Below, one piece after another: positions 5,442 to 5,745 of a DNA stretch of 5,745 bases. The position numbers and the translations under genes are program-made. The first letter of the stretch is position 1. Each line of letters begins with the position of its first letter. Origin of the DNA: Candidatus Bathyarchaeota archaeon (lineage in GTDB: Archaea; Thermoproteota; Bathyarchaeia; 40CM-2-53-6). The stretch spans positions 1-5,745 of the forward strand of contig VBBA01000035.1 of NCBI GenBank assembly GCA_005888675.1, written 5' to 3'. The notes below the pieces were generated by a model. It had not been told where the DNA came from and ran no database searches. It was given only the letters and a program-made list of their open reading frames with translations.

Positions 5442-5745
5442 TTCCGAATCCGGAAGTTTGCTCCCCACATACAATCCGACAAGTGTCCCGATCAAGCTTA
5501 GAAAGATCGCGAAGGGGAACTGAGAGCCCAGTGCCACACCAAAGCTTTGCGAAGCAACAGCACTCAACAATGCCGGATCCGAATCCGCCAAATAGGGTGG
5601 AAGCAATAATACACCGAGAAAGATGATCGACGCTTCAATATGGGCGAATAGGAAGCCCGCTATCGCATAGCTCTCGTCCCTGATCGTTGCACCGGCCCCG
5701 ACTGCGGCCAAGAAGACAAACGCAAGGTCAAGTGTTGATTGGCAG
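5430..5745 (-). CDS. Membrane protein of unknown family, C-terminal part
   Basis: The frame is open from the right edge to the TAG at 5430-5432, giving about 104 residues of a protein whose 5' end lies outside the window. A TTG at 5709-5711 could be read as a start, but it falls inside a hydrophobic run (LDLAFVFLAAVGAGA) that continues from the edge, so a partial gene is more likely. Three hydrophobic segments are visible: LDLAFVFLAAVGAGATI; YAIAGFLFAH with EASIIFLGVLLLPPYL, which may be one long or two short spans; and FPFAIFLSLIGTLVGLYVG. The polar tail SKLPDSESAG follows. I do not recognise the family and see no catalytic motif. Its 3' end overlaps the cupredoxin-dockerin gene by 12 bp on the opposite strand. 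Confidence 0.65.
   Translation of the reverse strand, partial: CQSTLDLAFVFLAAVGAGATIRDESYAIAGFLFAHIEASIIFLGVLLLPPYLADSDPALLSAVASQSFGVALGSQFPFAIFLSLIGTLVGLYVGSKLPDSESAG

Noticed and set aside
5430..5711. A complete 93-residue membrane protein starting at TTG 5711
   Set aside because: The frame and the hydrophobic segment continue upstream to the window edge, so a partial larger protein is more plausible.

Overview
The window reads as archaeal chromosome. The evidence is the gene content and style: a family-5 solute-binding protein with an unusual domain order, a secreted cupredoxin-CARDB-dockerin protein, TTG starts without clear Shine-Dalgarno sites, and A/T-rich boxes at archaeal TATA-like distances from starts. 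Base composition looks close to balanced by eye. The style recalls the TACK group (Nitrososphaeria or Bathyarchaeia), but no marker gene is present to prove the lineage. There is no rRNA, tRNA, CRISPR array, insertion sequence or other mobile element.

Layout. (1) 33-1073 (+) is a complete OppF/DppF-type ATPase of a peptide/nickel-class ABC importer, with all nucleotide-binding motifs except that the Q-loop glutamine position is lysine. (2) 1074-1252 is a non-coding gap with a candidate promoter. (3) 1253-3769 (+) is an 838-residue secreted family-5 solute-binding protein. Its conserved blocks occur in the order middle/C-terminal first, N-terminal second, and it carries 18 cysteines in nine neighbouring pairs plus an EF-hand-like calcium loop. 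(4) 3800-4333 (-) is a 177-residue cytosolic protein of unknown role, perhaps PH-like in fold, convergent with the binding protein. (5) 4334-4469 is a divergent intergenic region with a candidate promoter on each side. (6) 4470-5441 (+) is a secreted protein built as signal peptide, cupredoxin, CARDB and type I dockerin. (7) 5430-5745 (-) is the C-terminal part of a membrane protein that runs off the right edge and overlaps the 3' end of gene 6 by 12 bp.

How the genes fit together. The ATPase and the binding protein are most simply two parts of one importer, whose permeases and second ATPase would lie left of the window. The substrate cannot be read from sequence. The other three genes have no evident functional link to the importer. 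The two secreted proteins share a style: TTG start, paired cysteines and calcium-loop motifs. This suggests an envelope that relies on disulfides and calcium for extracellular protein stability. The most notable points are the permuted binding protein, its cysteine pairing, and the dockerin whose two ends each carry a cysteine.
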